From Marinobacter sp. S6332 (GTDB lineage: Bacteria > Pseudomonadota > Gammaproteobacteria > Pseudomonadales > Oleiphilaceae), in contig NZ_JALKAP010000011.1 of assembly GCF_023016045.1 (NCBI RefSeq), positions 62,001 to 126,000 of the forward strand: DNA of 64,000 nt, in the 5' to 3' direction. Under the pieces are notes generated by a model that worked only from the letters and a program-made list of their open reading frames with translations, was not told the origin of the DNA and did not search any database. Below, in pieces: positions 1 to 9,445 of this stretch. Made by a program: the position numbers and the translations under genes. Each line of letters starts with the position of its first letter. Within the stretch, counting starts at the first letter, position 1.

Positions 1-911
1 GAGAGATCGCCGCCAAATTCATAAGCCGGGTCGAAATAGTCCAGTGCACGGGTCATCAACAGGTAAGTGTTGGCATCGAAGATTTCAGAGAAGCGCTCGC
101 CTTGGTAGCGCAGGTAGCTTTCGACTTGGAACTCAGCATCGTAGCCAAACTTGTAGGCTTGATCCCTTAGTTCCCGGCCAAACTTCTCACCCATGGAGGC
201 GTCTGAAAGATAGGTGATATGGCCGACCATTCGCGCCAGCATGAGGCCGCGACGGGGTAGGGTATCAAAATCATAGTATCGGCCATCGTGGAACTCCCGG
301 TCGGAGGTGATCGCCTGTCTTGCCACTTCATTGAAGGCGATGTTCTGAGCCGTTAGCCGAGGGCTGGAGGCTATGGCTACCGAGTGCCTAAGGCGCTCCG
401 GGTAGTCCAGGCTCCACTGTAACGCCTGCATCCCGCCTAGAGATCCACCCACAACGGCGGCCCAGCATTCAATGCCGAGGCGATCTGCCAGCAGCGCCTG
501 ACTTTTTACCCAGTCGCTAACCGTCACTACAGGAAAGTCCGGGCCGTATGGCGTGCCGGTGGCAGGGTTGGTTGAGCTGGGGCCAGTGCTGCCGTGACAA
601 CCTCCCAGATTGTTAAGACAAACCACGAAAAAACGATTTGTATCAACAGGTTTGCCAGGGCCGATGCATGTGTCCCACCAGCCTGGCTTTCGGTCGTCCA
701 TGGAATGGTAACCGGCTGCGTGATGATGACCACTCAGCGCGTGGCAGATGAGTACGGCGTTGCTGCGATCAGTGTTGAGTTCGCCATAGGTTTCAACCAC
801 CAAATCATAGCGCTCAAGTGCTTGGCCACACGCGAGTTCGATGGGTGTTTCAAAATGATACGTCTGCGGGGTGACTACCCCGACAGAATCCACAGGCAGG
901 GAATCGGGCAT
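1..911 (-). CDS. metX: Homoserine O-acyltransferase MetX (3' end cut off by window edge)
   Basis: The first committed step of methionine synthesis: transfer of an acetyl (or succinyl) group from CoA to the homoserine hydroxyl. Reading the minus strand from ATG at 911 gives an open frame of about 303 codons that runs off position 1, against roughly 380 residues for the family. Visible marks are the [13 protein letters not shown] block (about residues 100-113) and the nucleophile elbow GGSLGG with Ser157, both typical of the MetX alpha/beta-hydrolase fold. The Asp and His of the catalytic triad would lie in the missing part. Acetyl versus succinyl specificity cannot be decided here. The leader contains a perfect hairpin (949-987). 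It faces the same way as the dynamin-like gene upstream of it. Confidence 0.93.
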   Translation of the reverse strand, partial: MPDSLPVDSVGVVTPQTYHFETPIELACGQALERYDLVVETYGELNTDRSNAVLICHALSGHHHAAGYHSMDDRKPGWWDTCIGPGKPVDTNRFFVVCLNNLGGCHGSTGPSSTNPATGTPYGPDFPVVTVSDWVKSQALLADRLGIECWAAVVGGSLGGMQALQWSLDYPERLRHSVAIASSPRLTAQNIAFNEVARQAITSDREFHDGRYYDFDTLPRRGLMLARMVGHITYLSDASMGEKFGRELRDQAYKFGYDAEFQVESYLRYQGERFSEIFDANTYLLMTRALDYFDPAYEFGGDL

Positions 912-948
912 CGGCGCGACAGGTTCCTGGTTCGATCCGTTGGTAACA

Positions 949-987
949 GCTTGGCTGGTCAGGGCAAAAAACCTATACCAGCCAAGC
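949..987 (-). promoter_or_regulatory. Perfect 11-bp hairpin in the metX leader
   Basis: The arms GCTTGGCTGGT (949-959) and ACCAGCCAAGC (977-987) are exact complements separated by 17 nt, between the dynamin-like gene and the metX start 38 bases further on. There is no T-run after the stem on the minus strand, so it is not an ordinary intrinsic terminator. It could be a leader RNA structure or a protein-binding palindrome. I do not recognise a known S-adenosylmethionine riboswitch fold. Confidence 0.45.
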
Positions 988-1047
988 AGTTTAAAGGCGG
1001 GCTGTCATAGCTGCAACCGAAAGGCTGTATGACGGCTGAACGGGCAA

Positions 1048-3012
1048 TTAGATGACGCCGGAGATATTGACCACTTTTTGCTGAATCATGGTCGGAGCGG
1101 GCTTGCGGATTTGTCTTTGCATAGCATCCGCCAGTTCCAGTTGTCGGCGCAGGTCAGAGATGCTATTGGCCAGTCGCTCACGCTCGACACGGCTGTCGCG
1201 ATCATTTCTTACCATATCTCGGAGGCGCCGAATCTGGTGTTCCAGTAGCTGCTTCTGTTCCATGGAATACTGCATGATGGGTAGAAGCGCTTCCGAGGGC
1301 CAGCGCTCTACATCCTGACGCACGCGGGCGTGCAGGGTTCTGGCTTCGCTAACCATCACATTGAAAAAGCGCTGAACCAATACAGACTGTTCGGTGAGTA
1401 GGTTTTTAGGGTTGGCGCGGAAACGTCGGGCTTTTTTGCGCAACTCCCTTACGGCGATTACATGACGGCCGGCACGCAGCGGAATGGGTTCAAGATGCCG
1501 GGCGCGGGTATCTTCGTTGTAGCGACGATAAATGGCTCCCACCATTTTTTCGGCAAGACGCCCCTCACTGAGCAGGTTGGTGAAATCACTCTCAAGCAAC
1601 TCGAAAAACTGTTCCATGGCACTGTTCATGCCCGATGTCGTCCAGCTTTTCGTCATGTTTTTGCGAATTTCTTCGGCATGAGCCTCAAATCTCGCTTCAT
1701 CTACCAGCTTTTTCAGTATTTCGCCCTGCGAATCCATCAGCCTGCGACTTGAGCGGAGTGTAATCAGCTTTTTATAGTAGAAATCGTAGTCTTTTTGGGA
1801 GCGGTCTGCCAATCGGGTAAGCACTGCTTTATCCATGGTGCTGCCGGAGCAGGCGCTCAACTCCTCTTCAAGAGATTCCAGCCGGGTTTGCATGGCCGCC
1901 TGACTGTTCTGCAGCATACCAAGTAGATCGTTGATCAGGCTTTGGGTGATCAACTGCTCTTTATGCATCAGAATGCGCTGAATAATCAGCTGTTCAAGGT
2001 TGCCGATGTTGGATCGGGCGAACAGGTCCTGATCTTTTCGAACTCTTGCTACCAGCCCTTGTTTGGCAGACAGCGGGATAACATCGTGTTGGCGAATGCC
2101 CAGATGGTCAGCGGTATAGCCCCGCACTCGCTCAATGGCTTCGTTCGTATGCTTTTCGCCTTGTAGGTCACCCCAAAGCACGTCAATTTTGTTCAGTACC
2201 GCAAAACGGCCTGCGCGGTGGTCGGCGTGCTCAATATCGATATAGTCTTTCCAAATAGTCATATCGCTGGCGGTAACGCCAGTGTCCGCACTAAGCACAA
2301 AAATAATGGCATGGGCCTGTGGCAACATGCTGATAGTCAGCTCAGGCTCGGAACCGAGAGCATTCAACCCCGGCGTATCGAGAATTCTCAGGCCGCGCTC
2401 AAACAGTGGATGGCGAATACTAATCTGGGCATTGCGCCAAGCCGGAATTAGAACCTGACTGGGGTTGTTGCGGTCATGCTCCAGCATGTTTTGATCAAAG
2501 CCCAGTGCGCGGGCCTCTGCCGGGGAAACACTTTTCACCCTTGCGACTTCACCCAAAACCTCGCGCATGACTTCTGGGTCACGCTCGTCCAACTCGTGCT
2601 TTACCCAGCGTTGCGGTTGTTTGCGTAGCTCCTGCAGCGACAAATCTCCGGTACGGGTTTCGATGGGGAGCAATAAAAGGTAGTTTTCGTTGGCACTGCG
2701 GTCAAAAAACAGCTCCGTGGGGCACATGGTTGTGCGCCCAGCCTGAGAAGGCAGCATGCGCTGGCCGAAGTCAGAGAAGAATAAAGCGTTGATGAGTTCC
2801 GTTTTGCCACGGGAATATTCGCCGACAAACGCAATTGTGAGCTCGTCTTCGATAAGAAGCTCGAGCCCGTGACGGATGCGTGCGCTTATGTCATCAGAGA
2901 ATAGGTTGTTATCCTGAAGCCACAGCCGGTAACGACCGATTTGGCGAATCAGCTCTTTTTTCCAGTTGTGGTAGGCCTCTACCTGCTGGGTCAAGTTTCC
3001 CTGAAGACTCAT
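1048..3012 (-). CDS. Dynamin-like large GTPase
   Basis: A protein of about 654 residues with a dynamin-family GTPase domain at the N terminus: P-loop GEYSRGKT at residues 64-71, switch/G3 DTPG at 212-215 and G4 NKID at 274-277. The rest is mostly charged helix (for example near residues 390-410 and the C-terminal 100 residues), as in the helical stalk of bacterial dynamin-like proteins, which act on membranes. An upstream in-frame ATG at 3054 exists, but ATG 3012 has AAAGGAAAG just before it and is preferred. No second dynamin-like gene is next to it, unlike the paired types. The substrate membrane and role are unknown. Confidence 0.8.
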   Translation of the reverse strand: MSLQGNLTQQVEAYHNWKKELIRQIGRYRLWLQDNNLFSDDISARIRHGLELLIEDELTIAFVGEYSRGKTELINALFFSDFGQRMLPSQAGRTTMCPTELFFDRSANENYLLLLPIETRTGDLSLQELRKQPQRWVKHELDERDPEVMREVLGEVARVKSVSPAEARALGFDQNMLEHDRNNPSQVLIPAWRNAQISIRHPLFERGLRILDTPGLNALGSEPELTISMLPQAHAIIFVLSADTGVTASDMTIWKDYIDIEHADHRAGRFAVLNKIDVLWGDLQGEKHTNEAIERVRGYTADHLGIRQHDVIPLSAKQGLVARVRKDQDLFARSNIGNLEQLIIQRILMHKEQLITQSLINDLLGMLQNSQAAMQTRLESLEEELSACSGSTMDKAVLTRLADRSQKDYDFYYKKLITLRSSRRLMDSQGEILKKLVDEARFEAHAEEIRKNMTKSWTTSGMNSAMEQFFELLESDFTNLLSEGRLAEKMVGAIYRRYNEDTRARHLEPIPLRAGRHVIAVRELRKKARRFRANPKNLLTEQSVLVQRFFNVMVSEARTLHARVRQDVERWPSEALLPIMQYSMEQKQLLEHQIRRLRDMVRNDRDSRVERERLANSISDLRRQLELADAMQRQIRKPAPTMIQQKVVNISGVI

Positions 3013-3180
3013 CGGGCTTTCCTTTTGTACGACTTCCGGCATTTCCCGGGCCATTAGCCCGAGATTCGCACGACGGACGAATTAATTACTGTTAATACTA
3101 ACCCGTTCCCGAATTTTTTGCGGCCTGTTGTTCCAGCTTTTTGTGGAAAACTGTTACAAATTGTCTAATTGAGACCTGAT

Positions 3181-3765
3181 TTACATTCCCAACCCAATAG
3201 CGCCAAGGCCAACAGCCACTTTCATGTGCTCGATCACAACGGAAATTACATTCAGAATAAGGAATACGATAATGGGTGACAGGTCTAACCCTCCCATGGA
3301 CGGCATCAATTTGCGCACGGGGCGCATCACCGGCTCTGTAATTTGCGCAACCAGCTGAATCGCCGGGTGTCCGCTACCGGGAGCAATCCAGCTAACCACG
3401 ACCACTGCGATAACAGACCAGAAGTAGATCTTTACGATCAAATCCAGAACGTTCAGCACGGCCCATACCAGCAGGGTGAGTGGGTTGAACGAGGGAATGC
3501 CGCCGTTTAAGGCGACGAGAATCAAAAAGAAGGTGATGGCTTGAATAATAACTGCAAGCACCAGAGCGGCACCATCAATTCCACCCCAGCCGGGAATAAC
3601 CCGTCGTAAAGGCCTTAATAGAGGGTTTGTTGCTTTGACCGCGAATTGGGAGATCGGGTTGTAAAAGTCAGCCCGGGCGAGTTGCAGCAAAAAACGCAAC
3701 AGTATTATGGTCATGTAAAACGTGGACACGATCAGCAGGATCGTAATCAGTATGTCTGCTAGCAT
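3181..3765 (-). CDS. yggT: YggT family integral membrane protein
   Basis: 194 residues with two copies of the YGGT unit: hydrophobic helices at about residues 3-28, 68-90, 100-125 and 165-190, and the family's short basic turn NPLLRPLRRVIPGWGG repeated in a related form as EPVMRPVRKLMPSMGG. The gene sits just after proC (about 30 bases apart, same strand), the usual bacterial arrangement yggS-proC-yggT. The family is tied to membrane and division-related functions in several bacteria, but no biochemical activity is certain. Confidence 0.88.
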   Translation of the reverse strand: MLADILITILLIVSTFYMTIILLRFLLQLARADFYNPISQFAVKATNPLLRPLRRVIPGWGGIDGAALVLAVIIQAITFFLILVALNGGIPSFNPLTLLVWAVLNVLDLIVKIYFWSVIAVVVVSWIAPGSGHPAIQLVAQITEPVMRPVRKLMPSMGGLDLSPIIVFLILNVISVVIEHMKVAVGLGAIGLGM

Positions 3766-3795
3766 TTAGCCAATTCTCCGTTGTCAGTGACTGTT

Positions 3796-4629
3796 TTACT
3801 CTTTACCTGCCAGTTCTTTGGCCATTTCTTCCGAGCGTTTGTAGGCTGCGTTATAGGCTTTTTTCACCAGTTCGCGCATTCCGCCTTCTTCAAAGGTATT
3901 CACTGCCTGTTCTGTTGTGCCACCCGGAGACATAACATTCTTTTTCAGCTGCGCTGGGTTATGTTCACTTTTGGCAGCCATCTCGGCGGCGCCCGCCATG
4001 GTTTGAATGGCTAGTTGTCGGGCGGTTGCGGGGTTTACGCCTGCATCCGTGGCTGCGGCTTCAAGTGCTTCAAGCATCAAAAAGAAATAGGCCGGGCCGC
4101 TGCCGGAAAGCGCAGTAACACCATGCAGCAGAGTTTCATCTTCCACCCAAACAGCCATCCCGATACCTTCAAAAACGGATTGCACCATTTTTTTCTGGGC
4201 GCTGGTCACGCTCTCGCTGGCAAATAATCCGGCTGCGCCCTTGCCAACTAAAGACGGTGTGTTGGGCATTACCCTTACAATTGGTAAGCCACCACCAAGC
4301 CACTCATCAAGCGTGTCTGCGCCAAGGCCTGCGGCAATAGACACCATCAACGGTCGGGTGTTTTGGGCGATAGGAGCTATATCGCGACATACGTCCGCCA
4401 TTGCCTGAGGCTTTACTGCCAGAACAACCATGTCGGCTTGTTGAGCGCAATAGCGGTTGTCTGTTGTTACGCTGATCCCAAAACGTTTGCGGATAGATTG
4501 CAGGTGGCTGTCGTCTGGCGCGCTGGCCCAAATGCTGCTGGCTTTAAAGCCGCTGTCCAGCATGCCGCCGATGATGGCGCTGGCCATGTTACCGGCACCG
4601 ATAAACGAAATGGTTGGTGATTTGCTCAA
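3796..4629 (-). CDS. proC: Pyrroline-5-carboxylate reductase
   Basis: Last step of proline synthesis, NAD(P)H reduction of 1-pyrroline-5-carboxylate. The N-terminal Rossmann motif is FIGAGNMASAIIGG. The C-terminal dimerisation half carries the family signature region ALSGSGPAYFFLMLEAL and MSPGGTTEQAVNTFEEGG. The frame is open from a TTG at 4641, but a second TTG at 4629 has GGAG six bases upstream and gives MSKSPTISF, so I place the start there (277 residues); either would be a non-ATG start. Lies between yggS and yggT on the same strand. Confidence 0.93.
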   Translation of the reverse strand: MSKSPTISFIGAGNMASAIIGGMLDSGFKASSIWASAPDDSHLQSIRKRFGISVTTDNRYCAQQADMVVLAVKPQAMADVCRDIAPIAQNTRPLMVSIAAGLGADTLDEWLGGGLPIVRVMPNTPSLVGKGAAGLFASESVTSAQKKMVQSVFEGIGMAVWVEDETLLHGVTALSGSGPAYFFLMLEALEAAATDAGVNPATARQLAIQTMAGAAEMAAKSEHNPAQLKKNVMSPGGTTEQAVNTFEEGGMRELVKKAYNAAYKRSEEMAKELAGKE

Positions 4630-4691
4630 GATTTGCTCCAACGGTTGTTCGGTTATACGTCCGGCACAGATAATAGCAGGTACCGGCCTAT

Positions 4692-5396
4692 TCAGCTCTT
4701 AGGCGAGCGCTCACCAAAAACGGCCGTGCCAATGCGGACCCAGGTGGCGCCCTCTGCAATGGCCATTTCGAGGTCGCCGGACATGCCCATTGATAGGGTG
4801 TCTAAAGGGCCGGCTTCCGGATAGTCCTGCCTGAGTTTTTTCAAGGTATTGGCAAGCTTGCGGAAACTTTCCCTCAGGGCCGACTCTGTTTGCTCCGGAT
4901 CGGGTATTGCCATAAGCCCTCTGAGCGTGAGTCCGGGTAGCTGGCTTATTTCCTCGATCAGCGTTGGCAGTTCATCTGGCTGGCAGCCGGATTTGCTCTG
5001 TTCATTGTTAATATTGACCTGAAGGCAAATATTCAATGGGGGCAAGCCGGTTTCTCTTTGCTCGCTCAAGCGCCGAGCTACTTTTAGACGATCAACGCTG
5101 TGAACCCAAGAGAAAGTCGAGGCGATTTGCCGGGTTTTATTGGATTGAATCGGGCCAATAAAGTGCCAGTCGATTTCCGTAAGACCGCTAAGTGCCTCAA
5201 TTTTTTCCAGAGCCTCTTGCAGGTAGTTTTCCCCAAATGCTCGCTGGCCTGCAGCCACTGCCTCCCGCAGCTCGTCAGCCGAGCGGGTTTTACTAACAGC
5301 TAGAAGGCTCACAGAGCCGGGTTCACGGCCTGCCTGCAATGTTGCTTTTTGTATGCGTCGGGTTACGCTCCCGAGGTTGTCTGCTATGCTGCTCAT
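4692..5396 (-). CDS. yggS: PLP homeostasis protein YggS/PROSC
   Basis: 234 residues forming a single TIM-barrel PLP-binding protein of the YggS/PROSC family, which buffers cellular pyridoxal phosphate and has no known enzyme activity. The PLP lysine is K36 in LLAVSKTRSA. Other family marks are FGENYLQEA, WHFIGPIQSNK and the C-terminal SMGMSGDLEMAIAEGATWVRIG phosphate-binding region. It is first in the yggS-proC-yggT run and diverges from pilT, the usual position in pseudomonads. Confidence 0.94.
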   Translation of the reverse strand: MSSIADNLGSVTRRIQKATLQAGREPGSVSLLAVSKTRSADELREAVAAGQRAFGENYLQEALEKIEALSGLTEIDWHFIGPIQSNKTRQIASTFSWVHSVDRLKVARRLSEQRETGLPPLNICLQVNINNEQSKSGCQPDELPTLIEEISQLPGLTLRGLMAIPDPEQTESALRESFRKLANTLKKLRQDYPEAGPLDTLSMGMSGDLEMAIAEGATWVRIGTAVFGERSPKS

Positions 5397-5482
5397 AGTA
5401 TGAAATAGTCGCGTTTGGTCTGCCCATTCTATGGCGACAAGTTACTCGCAGGTCACTGAAATGCCAAGTGATCGGAGTATGG

Positions 5483-5511
5483 TTATGCCAGATAGGCGCT
5501 ACCTGTATAAA
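5483..5511 (+). promoter_or_regulatory. Candidate sigma-70 promoter for pilT
   Basis: A TATAAA hexamer at 5506-5511 lies 25 bases before the pilT ATG, with a weak TTATGC hexamer 17 bases upstream (5483-5488), in the 140-bp space between the divergent yggS and pilT genes. The -10 match is good and the -35 poor, so this is only a candidate. Confidence 0.3.
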
Positions 5512-5536
5512 AGAATAAAGCCTTCCGAGGACTTCT

Positions 5537-6571
5537 ATGGATATTACTGAACTGCTTGCCTTCTCGGCGAAACAGGGTGCGTCTGATTTGCACCTCTCCG
5601 CCGGCTTGCCCCCGATGATCCGTGTTGATGGCGATGTTCGCCGCATCAATCTTCCGCCCCTAGAGCATAAAGAAGTTCACGGGCTGATCTACGACATCAT
5701 GAACGACAAGCAGCGCAAGGACTACGAGGAATTTCTGGAAACCGACTTTTCTTTCGAAGTGCCTGGTGTCGCCCGCTTCCGTGTGAACGCGTTTAACCAG
5801 AACCGGGGCGCTGGTGCTGTTTTCCGGACGATCCCCTCGAAAGTACTGACAATGGACGACCTTGGCATGGGTCAGGTGTTTAAGGATGTTGCTTCAGTGC
5901 CTCGGGGTCTTGTTCTTGTAACCGGGCCAACCGGTTCCGGTAAGTCCACCACGCTGGCTGCGATGGTGGATTACATCAACGATACTCGTTATGAGCATAT
6001 TCTGACGGTAGAAGACCCGATCGAATTTGTGCACGACTCCAAGAAGTGCCTCGTGAACCAGCGGGAAGTGCACCGCGATACGCTGGGCTTTAATGAGGCG
6101 CTGCGCTCCGCCCTTCGGGAAGACCCCGATATCATTCTGGTAGGCGAGTTGCGAGACCTCGAAACCATTCGTCTGGCGCTCACTGCGGCAGAAACGGGGC
6201 ACTTGGTTTTTGGAACCTTGCACACGACCTCGGCCGCAAAAACCATCGACAGGGTTGTAGACGTATTCCCGGCGCAAGAAAAATCTATGGTGCGGTCCAT
6301 GCTTTCTGAGTCGTTGCAGGCGGTAATCTCCCAGACTCTTATGAAGAAAATGGGTGGCGGACGAATAGCGGCGCACGAAATCATGATTGGTACGTCTGCG
6401 ATCCGTAACCTGATTCGCGAAGACAAAATTGCCCAGATGTACTCGTCCATTCAAACGGGTGGTTCGCTGGGCATGCAGACTCTGGATCAGTGTCTTGAGC
6501 GTTTGCTGCAGAAGGGTCTGATTTCTCGGGACGCTGCACGACTCAAGGCGAAAATGCCGGACAATTTTTGA
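5537..6571 (+). CDS. pilT: Type IV pilus retraction ATPase PilT
   Basis: 344 residues, the hexameric cytoplasmic motor that depolymerises type IV pili for twitching motility. Starts MDITELLAFS with GAGG upstream. Walker A is GPTGSGKS at residues 130-137, followed by the Asp box and Walker B region VEDPIEFVH and ILVGELRD, and the His box TGHLVFGTLHT. The C-terminal AIRNLIRE motif that distinguishes PilT from other secretion ATPases is present. Full length. pilU follows after a 175-bp spacer containing a long palindrome. Confidence 0.97.
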   Translation: MDITELLAFSAKQGASDLHLSAGLPPMIRVDGDVRRINLPPLEHKEVHGLIYDIMNDKQRKDYEEFLETDFSFEVPGVARFRVNAFNQNRGAGAVFRTIPSKVLTMDDLGMGQVFKDVASVPRGLVLVTGPTGSGKSTTLAAMVDYINDTRYEHILTVEDPIEFVHDSKKCLVNQREVHRDTLGFNEALRSALREDPDIILVGELRDLETIRLALTAAETGHLVFGTLHTTSAAKTIDRVVDVFPAQEKSMVRSMLSESLQAVISQTLMKKMGGGRIAAHEIMIGTSAIRNLIREDKIAQMYSSIQTGGSLGMQTLDQCLERLLQKGLISRDAARLKAKMPDNF

Positions 6572-6588
6572 CGTTTAGCGATTAAGGC

Positions 6589-6698
6589 GGGAGAGGGGTG
6601 GCACGGTGTATCGGGACTGTCGGCAGCAGGGATGCTGCCGTCAAGCCTACACGGACGTATCTACGGCGTGTCCCGATACACCGTGCCACCCCTCTCCC
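6589..6698. repeat. Long intergenic palindrome, copy A (pilT-pilU spacer)
   Basis: Perfect 28-bp inverted arms at 6589-6616 and 6671-6698 enclose a second perfect hairpin, 6621-6640 (CGGCAGCA, loop GGGA, TGCTGCCG), and a partly paired segment containing CACGGACGTAT and GGCGTGTCCCG. The whole could fold as a three-way junction on either strand. The element starts 17 bases after pilT and ends 47 bases before pilU, so it would be in any pilTU transcript. A related element is at 15616-15717. Likely a dispersed palindromic repeat; effects on termination or mRNA stability are possible. Confidence 0.8.
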
Positions 6699-6745
6699 TT
6701 CAGCTTGAGCCGATGCTTCACATAGAAAGATCATAGGTAACTAAA

Positions 6746-7867
6746 ATGGAATTCGAAAAACTGCTTCGTCTGATGGTTGAAAAAGGAGGTTCAGATCTCT
6801 TTATTACGGCCGGTGTTCCGCCCAGCATGAAAGTGAACGGTAAAGTATTGCCGGTCACTAAAAATGCCCTAACACCGGAGCAGACGAGGGAGTTTGTATA
6901 CGGCGCAATGTCTGAAAAACAGCGGGCCGAGTTTGAAGAAACCCACGAATGCAACTTTGCGATCAGTGCTCGAGGCATTGGGCGCTTCCGGGTGAGCGCT
7001 TTCTTCCAGCGTAACCTGTGTGGCATGGTGCTGCGGCGGATTGAAGTGAAAATTCCCCAAATTGATGATTTGGCGCTGCCTGAGATTACCAAAGAACTGG
7101 CGATGACCAAGCGCGGTCTCATCATATTTGTCGGTGCCACGGGAACCGGTAAATCAACGTCGTTGGCTGCCATGCTGGGGCACCGCAACCGCAATAGTCG
7201 CGGCCATATTATTTCCATTGAAGACCCCATTGAGTTTGTACACCAACACCAAGGCTGCATTGTTACGCAGCGGGAAGTGGGGATTGATACAGAGAGCTTT
7301 GAAGTAGCGTTGAAAAACACCTTGCGCCAAGCGCCCGACGTTATTTTGATTGGTGAGGTTCGTACCCGGCAGACCATGGAATATTCAGTGCAGTTTGCCG
7401 AAACAGGCCACCTTTGCCTTGCAACGCTGCACGCCAATAACGCTAACCAAGCACTTGACCGGATTATCCAGTTTTTCCCGCCAGAGCAGCACAACCAAAT
7501 CTGGATGGACCTTTCTCTCAACCTGAAGGCTATCGTCGCGCAGCAGTTGATTCCTACGCCCGATGGCAAAGGCCGGAAAGCTGTTATTGAGGTTCTGATT
7601 AACACTCCGTTAGTTGCGGACCTGATTCGCAAGGGCGAAGTACACAAGCTCAAAGAGTTGATGACCAAGTCTACCGAATCCGGTATGCGGACGTTCGATC
7701 AAGCACTCTATGAACTTTATGCAGAAGGCTCTATTACATACGAAGATGCACTGGCACACGCCGACTCGGCTAATGACCTGCGCTTGATGATTAAGCTGGG
7801 TACGGACGCTCAGGGGGCGGATAGGCTGTCGTCTTCGGTAGATAAGCTGACCATTCAGGACGACTGA
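6746..7867 (+). CDS. pilU: Type IV pilus ATPase PilU
   Basis: 373 residues, the PilT paralogue that assists retraction, usually dependent on PilT. Walker A is GATGTGKST, Walker B region ISIEDPIEFVHQHQ and LIGEVRTRQTME, His box TGHLCLATLHANN. It lacks PilT's AIRNLIRE motif (here TPLVADLIRKGEVHKL) and has the longer C-terminal tail typical of PilU. Same strand and next to pilT. Confidence 0.96.
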   Translation: MEFEKLLRLMVEKGGSDLFITAGVPPSMKVNGKVLPVTKNALTPEQTREFVYGAMSEKQRAEFEETHECNFAISARGIGRFRVSAFFQRNLCGMVLRRIEVKIPQIDDLALPEITKELAMTKRGLIIFVGATGTGKSTSLAAMLGHRNRNSRGHIISIEDPIEFVHQHQGCIVTQREVGIDTESFEVALKNTLRQAPDVILIGEVRTRQTMEYSVQFAETGHLCLATLHANNANQALDRIIQFFPPEQHNQIWMDLSLNLKAIVAQQLIPTPDGKGRKAVIEVLINTPLVADLIRKGEVHKLKELMTKSTESGMRTFDQALYELYAEGSITYEDALAHADSANDLRLMIKLGTDAQGADRLSSSVDKLTIQDD

Positions 7868-7990
7868 TAGGTTAAGAGTCGCCTCAGGTTTTGAACGATT
7901 AGTATCTGAAATTAATAGGTTTAGCATTTGAGGCTGTTGACCGCTGCTGCGTATACTCCCGCCATCAACCTAATAGGAGACACTGCTTTT

Positions 7991-9412
7991 ATGAGATCCT
8001 CACTGCTTACCCGCGCTATCCGGCTGGCCACCTTGGCTGCTGTAGCTGCACCAGCCAGCGTTTTTGCTGGCGGTTTTTCTCTGAACGAGCAAAGTGCAAG
8101 TGCTATGGGCGTTGCGAACGCCGGAGCTGTTGCAAACCCGGAAAACGCGACCACCGTAATGTTCAACCCGGCTGGAATGAGTCAGCTCAAGGGCACAAAT
8201 ATTTCATTTGGTGCGGCTGTTCTGGACATCAAGGCTGAGGCTAAAAGCGCCAGTGCTACGAATACATTGGGTGGTCCCGTAAGTGGGGGAACTGGCGGTG
8301 ATATTGCAGATCCAGCTTTTCTTCCCAATCTGTATCTGACTCATCAAGTTAACGATTCTATAGACGTTGGCCTTGGCATTCATGCGCCTTATGGTTTGGC
8401 TGCAGACTATGAGAATGATTTTGTAGGTCGCTATTTCGCGGATAAAACCGAGTTGACCGTTATTTCGTTTTCACCGGCAGTTTCTGTGAATAACGGACAG
8501 GGTCTCTCCATGGGTATTGGCTTGAACGTGATGTACGCCGAAGGACGTTTAACCAAATATCAGGATATTCGCGGCGCGTTGGTACAACAAGTTGGCCCAG
8601 CACAGGCTGGCCCTCTGGCAGATGCGTATGAAGCACAATTCGGAACCCCATACGCTGATATAGAAGGGGACGACATTGCCGTAACTTTCCGCGCAGGCTT
8701 CCTATACGAGTTGTCCCCAAGAACCCAGTTTGGTCTGACAGCCCAGACAGGTACCGAATTTGAGCTGAAAGGGGATGTCGAAATCAGCAATTTCCCTGCT
8801 CCTAGTGCCCAATCACCAATTGGTATAGCTCCGACAACCCTGACGGAAGATGTGCGTGTGCCTCTGGCAATTCCCGAGAGCATAACGCTGGGTGCGCGGC
8901 ACCAGTTGAATGATTCATTTACGCTTCTTGCTGGTGCAAGTTATTCCAGATGGAGTCGTTTTGAGGAGCTGGATATTATTAGCCGTGAAGGCGGAGCAGG
9001 TCAGGTTTCCAGTGTAACTGGCAGCGAAATCATTACGCACATCACGGAAAAGTGGAAAAACACTTGGCAGTTTAATGTTGGCTCGATCTGGCAGGTAACC
9101 CCGGAGTGGGCACTGAAGGCCGGTTATGCTTGGGACGAGTCGCCTGTGGATAACTACCTGACTGCACGTATTCCATCGAGCGATCGTCACTGGCTGACTC
9201 TGGGTGGCCAGTGGAAGAGTGCCAATAACGGTTGGGCGGTTGATGCCGCTGTTGGGACATTGCTGTTTACAGATGACCCTAAGGTTGATGAATACTCTTA
9301 CCTCCATGCTGTACCAAGCCAGAAGGATCCATCGGCTGGCGCGTCCAACTATAAAGGCGAGTACGAGTTAAGTGCTTGGAGCGCTTCGCTGCAAGTCAGC
9401 AAAGCCTTCTAA
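7991..9412 (+). CDS. FadL/TodX-type outer membrane transporter
   Basis: 473 residues from ATG 7991 (AGGAGA ten bases upstream; an in-frame ATG at 7928 would spoil the signal peptide). A signal sequence (MRSSLLTRAIRLATLAAVAAPASVFA) precedes the conserved mature start GGFSLNEQSASAMGVANAG and the NPAGMS motif found near the N terminus of FadL-family beta-barrels. The rest shows alternating aromatic/polar strands and ends in Phe. The family carries long-chain fatty acids or other hydrophobic compounds across the outer membrane. The substrate is not determinable here. An intrinsic terminator follows. Confidence 0.9.
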   Translation: MRSSLLTRAIRLATLAAVAAPASVFAGGFSLNEQSASAMGVANAGAVANPENATTVMFNPAGMSQLKGTNISFGAAVLDIKAEAKSASATNTLGGPVSGGTGGDIADPAFLPNLYLTHQVNDSIDVGLGIHAPYGLAADYENDFVGRYFADKTELTVISFSPAVSVNNGQGLSMGIGLNVMYAEGRLTKYQDIRGALVQQVGPAQAGPLADAYEAQFGTPYADIEGDDIAVTFRAGFLYELSPRTQFGLTAQTGTEFELKGDVEISNFPAPSAQSPIGIAPTTLTEDVRVPLAIPESITLGARHQLNDSFTLLAGASYSRWSRFEELDIISREGGAGQVSSVTGSEIITHITEKWKNTWQFNVGSIWQVTPEWALKAGYAWDESPVDNYLTARIPSSDRHWLTLGGQWKSANNGWAVDAAVGTLLFTDDPKVDEYSYLHAVPSQKDPSAGASNYKGEYELSAWSASLQVSKAF

Positions 9413-9445
9413 ACCTTCGGTGGTGAAGTTGATCTAGCTATTAAT

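Noticed and set aside
949..987. S-adenosylmethionine riboswitch before metX
   Set aside because: Only one simple hairpin is seen; no multi-helix fold or known core motif.
594..1010. 138-codon plus-strand open frame
   Set aside because: It lies antisense to metX, whose minus-strand protein has clear family motifs; the plus frame has none.
5894..6454. Long minus-strand frames inside pilT
   Set aside because: Shadows of the high-coding-bias pilT gene; no ribosome site or recognisable domain.
6718..7668. 316-codon minus-strand frame across pilU
   Set aside because: Antisense shadow of pilU; composition is not protein-like.
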